A stretch of DNA of 7,281 nt, taken from Clostridium sp. UBA3947 (GTDB lineage: Bacteria > Bacillota > Clostridia > Clostridiales > Clostridiaceae). This document shows positions 5,326-7,281 of the stretch, piece by piece; position 1 is the stretch's first letter; each line of letters starts with the position of its first letter. The stretch spans positions 1 to 7,281 of the forward strand of contig DGDR01000070.1 in NCBI GenBank assembly GCA_002385545.1, given 5' to 3'. A model generated the notes under the pieces. That model was not told the DNA's origin. It made no database searches and saw nothing but the letters and a program-made list of their open reading frames with translations. The translations under genes were made by a program, and so were the position numbers.

Positions 5326-5331
5326 ATAAAA

Positions 5332-6705
5332 TTGGATCTTAATGCTTATCTTGACAAAATATCAAACCTTGCAAATTTAGCAGAAGATAATAGCTTAATT
5401 GAACAGGAATACTACAATATATATGATGTTAAAAGGGGTCTAAGAAACAACAACGGTACAGGAGTTTTAGTAGGGCTGACTAAAATAGGAGAAGTTACTG
5501 GCTATGTTGTTGAGGATGGTAAGAAGATTCCTGTTGACGGTAAGCTTTTCTATAGGGGTATAGATGTAAAGGACATTGTAGATGGCTTCCAAAAGGACCA
5601 TCGATTTGGCTTTGAAGAGGTATGCTTCTTACTTTTGTTTGGAGTACTTCCCAGCAGCCAAGATTTAAAAGAATTCAAGGAACTTATATCAGAAGTTAGA
5701 AACTTGCCTTATGGCTTTGTGGAGGACATGATCTTAAAGGCTCCAAGCAAGGATATTATGAATAAATTAATGAGAAGTATCCTTGTATCTTACTCCTATG
5801 ACAAAAATCCAGATGATACCAGTGTCGAAAATGTTTTGAGACAAAGCATTGAGCTTACAGCCAGGGTTCCTAGCATGGTAGCCTATGGATACCAAGCAAA
5901 ATCTCATTACTATGACTATAATAGTTTATATATCCATTCTCCACAGCCAGATCTAAGCATAGCAGAAAATATCTTATATATGATAAGACCAGATAATGCA
6001 TATACTGCAAAAGAAGCAGAGCTTTTAGATCTAGCCATGGTACTACATGCAGAGCATGGTGGAGGTAATAATTCTGCCTTTGCTACCCACGTAGTTACTT
6101 CTACAGGTACAGACACTTACTCTGCTATAGCAGCGGCAGTAGGTTCACTAAAAGGACCAAAACACGGTGGAGCCAATATAAAGGTTATGCAAATGATGGA
6201 CTTTATAAAGGCTAACCTGAAGAATTGGGATGATACTAATGCCATAAAGGACATACTAGAAAAAATCCTAAGAAAGGAAGCCTTCGATGGTAGCGGTCTT
6301 ATCTATGGAATGGGACACGCAATTTACACAAAATCAGACCCAAGAGCCTCATTACTAAGAGAAAAGGCGAAGGAACTGGCTGTAGAAAAAGAACGAATGG
6401 AAGAATATAATTTATATAGAAATATTGAAAAAATTTCTATAGATATTTTCCGAGAACAGCGAAACAAGATTATTGCAGCTAATGTAGACTTCTACTCTGG
6501 CTTTGTTTATGATATGCTAAGTATTCCAAGAGAACTCTATACTCCAATCTTTGCCGCAGCCAGAATCCCAGGCTGGTGCGCCCACAGAATTGAGCAGCTA
6601 GTAAGCGAACCTAAAATCATTCGCCCAGCTTACAAAAATGTAAGCACAAAAGCTCAATATGTACCTATGGACAAGAGAAAGAGCATATTCGCAAATCAAA
6701 AATAA
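5332..6705 (+). CDS. gltA: Citrate synthase (si-type; citrate/2-methylcitrate synthase family)
   Basis: It condenses oxaloacetate with acetyl-CoA to citrate in the cytoplasm; in clostridia this usually feeds 2-oxoglutarate and glutamate synthesis through a partial TCA branch. All key motifs are present in order: HAEHGGGNNSAFATH (H239, H242), GPKHGGAN with catalytic H278, GMGHAIYTKSDPR with H329 and R338, NVDFYSG with catalytic D386, and ARIPGWCAH with R411. At 457 residues it is slightly longer than typical enzymes because of an N-terminal extension of about 40 residues before the GVLVGLTKIGEV segment. It is clearly the si type and not the unrelated Re-citrate synthase of some clostridia. A 2-methylcitrate activity cannot be excluded, but no methylcitrate-cycle genes are nearby. 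It starts at TTG, has its own promoter candidate and ends at a strong terminator, so it is probably monocistronic. The symbol is generic. Confidence 0.95.
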   Translation: MDLNAYLDKISNLANLAEDNSLIEQEYYNIYDVKRGLRNNNGTGVLVGLTKIGEVTGYVVEDGKKIPVDGKLFYRGIDVKDIVDGFQKDHRFGFEEVCFLLLFGVLPSSQDLKEFKELISEVRNLPYGFVEDMILKAPSKDIMNKLMRSILVSYSYDKNPDDTSVENVLRQSIELTARVPSMVAYGYQAKSHYYDYNSLYIHSPQPDLSIAENILYMIRPDNAYTAKEAELLDLAMVLHAEHGGGNNSAFATHVVTSTGTDTYSAIAAAVGSLKGPKHGGANIKVMQMMDFIKANLKNWDDTNAIKDILEKILRKEAFDGSGLIYGMGHAIYTKSDPRASLLREKAKELAVEKERMEEYNLYRNIEKISIDIFREQRNKIIAANVDFYSGFVYDMLSIPRELYTPIFAAARIPGWCAHRIEQLVSEPKIIRPAYKNVSTKAQYVPMDKRKSIFANQK

Positions 6706-6716
6706 TAAGTATAAAG

Positions 6717-6760
6717 AAGTGCTAATAGATGAAAAGGAAATTAGTCTATTAGCACTTTTT
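6717..6760 (+). terminator. Rho-independent terminator of citrate synthase
   Basis: A perfect 12-bp stem (6717-6728 with 6746-6757, arm AAGTGCTAATAG) with a 17-nt loop runs into TTTTT, and a second T-run follows after one A. It begins 11 bp after the stop codon. Confidence 0.92.
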
Positions 6761-6839
6761 ATTTTTGCTTCCATCAGGCTTTAAAGGCTGTCAGCAGGTA
6801 TCTGGCAGCGATAGCTGGCGCCTCAATATATTGCAACAA

Positions 6840-6918
6840 AATATCTGGTTTCAGAAAAAACTCTCGGCAATATGCCGCCCAAAGCCTATATGGCTGTGTT
6901 TTAAAAAGATGTTGATGG
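6840..6918 (-). repeat. Interspersed repeat, copy D (inverted, long form)
   Basis: The reverse complement carries TTAAAACACAGCCATATAGG, close to the core of copy B. It continues with CTTTG, CATAT-TGCC and CCAGATATT in the same order as 1046-1116. Its left part (6888-6918) is complementary to copy C at 25 of 31 positions. Confidence 0.7.
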
Positions 6919-6962
6919 AGGGAAGGTAGACAAGTATAAAAGGAGACAAGCTTAACGTTTTA

Positions 6963-6996
6963 CCCAGCAACACGATTCTAAAACACAGCAATATGG
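6963..6996 (+). repeat. Interspersed repeat, copy C
   Basis: Bases 6969-6994 match 1049-1074 (copy B) at 25 of 26 positions, including TTCTAAAACACAGCAATAT. The left end (CCCAGCAACACG) matches the complement of copy D and not copy B, so copies C and D share a variant end. Confidence 0.8.
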
Positions 6997-7095
6997 AGAA
7001 ATATCTGATGTCTGATAGCTGTTATCGGAGAACCACAGTTGACGCCTAGCGGCAGCCACCATATAAAATCTGATATCCAGCCTAGAGGCCATCTA

Positions 7096-7108
7096 GCTGT
7101 TTTAGAAA
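7096..7108 (-). repeat. Interspersed repeat, degenerate copy E
   Basis: GCTG-TTTTAGAAA is the inverted core with two bases (GT) missing relative to GCTGTGTTTTAGAAA. It is short enough that chance is possible, but it lies 100 bp from copy C in the same repeat cluster. Confidence 0.4.
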
Positions 7109-7281
7109 AAAGTTAAACATTTTTTAAAAACCGTAACATATATCACAGATTTAATGTTTACTATCCAATACAATAAATACTGTGGTCAGGATATTGGGCC
7201 AGAAACAGTTAGAGATGATCACTAGAAAAACAAAAGAAAGTAAATGATTAAATAATTAATAGAGTAAATTTCATATTTTAT

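Larger units (their letters stand above)
6761..7281. other. Gene-free region with repeats and hairpins
   Basis: I find no open reading frame with an RBS and no recognisable RNA gene. From about 6780 to 7090 the base composition is unusual for an intergenic region: 28, 27 and 30 G/C in the 60-base rows starting 6781, 6841 and 7021, against 22 in a typical coding row (6361). It contains small hairpins (CAGC-GATA-GCTG at 6806-6817; CGGCA-ATA-TGCCG at 6865-6877), repeat copies D, C and E, and several TCTGAT motifs (7004-7072). After 7110 the sequence becomes AT-rich and may be the leader of a gene beyond the window. Confidence 0.65.

Overview
The window looks like chromosomal DNA from a low-GC, Gram-positive anaerobe of the class Clostridia, most likely Clostridium or a close relative. 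The reasons are AT-rich coding sequence dominated by AGA/ATA/AAA codons, strong GGAGG-type ribosome binding sites, use of GTG and TTG starts, a Bacillus/Clostridium-type LexA box, and the gene families present. The species cannot be fixed from the sequence alone.

Layout. (1) 1-810, plus strand: the C-terminal part of an Rpn/PD-(D/E)XK 'putative transposase' nuclease, ending in an IEKG tandem repeat. (2) 811-1129: gene-free, with a strong bidirectional terminator and two copies of a short interspersed repeat. (3) 1130-2056, minus strand: a secreted protein with a signal peptide, a low-complexity linker and a His-rich C-terminal domain that I cannot name. (4) 2057-2387: a divergent regulatory region. 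Its minus strand carries a promoter and what I read as a cyclic-di-AMP (ydaO/yuaA class) riboswitch leading into the secreted-protein gene. Its plus strand carries a consensus promoter with a perfect LexA box leading into dinB. (5) 2388-3653: dinB, a Y-family translesion polymerase. (6) 3766-5230: two genes 16 bp apart, probably one operon: a DUF2156 (phosphatidylglycerol lysyltransferase C-terminal-like) protein and a RimJ/RimL-type GNAT acetyltransferase. (7) 5332-6705: a si-type citrate synthase from a TTG start, followed by a perfect-stem terminator. (8) 6761-7281: over 500 bp with no gene, partly richer in G+C than the coding sequence, holding inverted copies of the repeat seen in (2).

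How it fits together. The genes do not form one pathway. The best-supported regulatory story is in the 2057-2387 region, where the secreted (probably cell-wall) protein appears to be under c-di-AMP control and the back-to-back dinB gene under SOS control. The most interesting unexplained material is the unnamed secreted domain downstream of the riboswitch, and the interspersed intergenic repeat, found in five full or partial copies only in the two gene-free regions.
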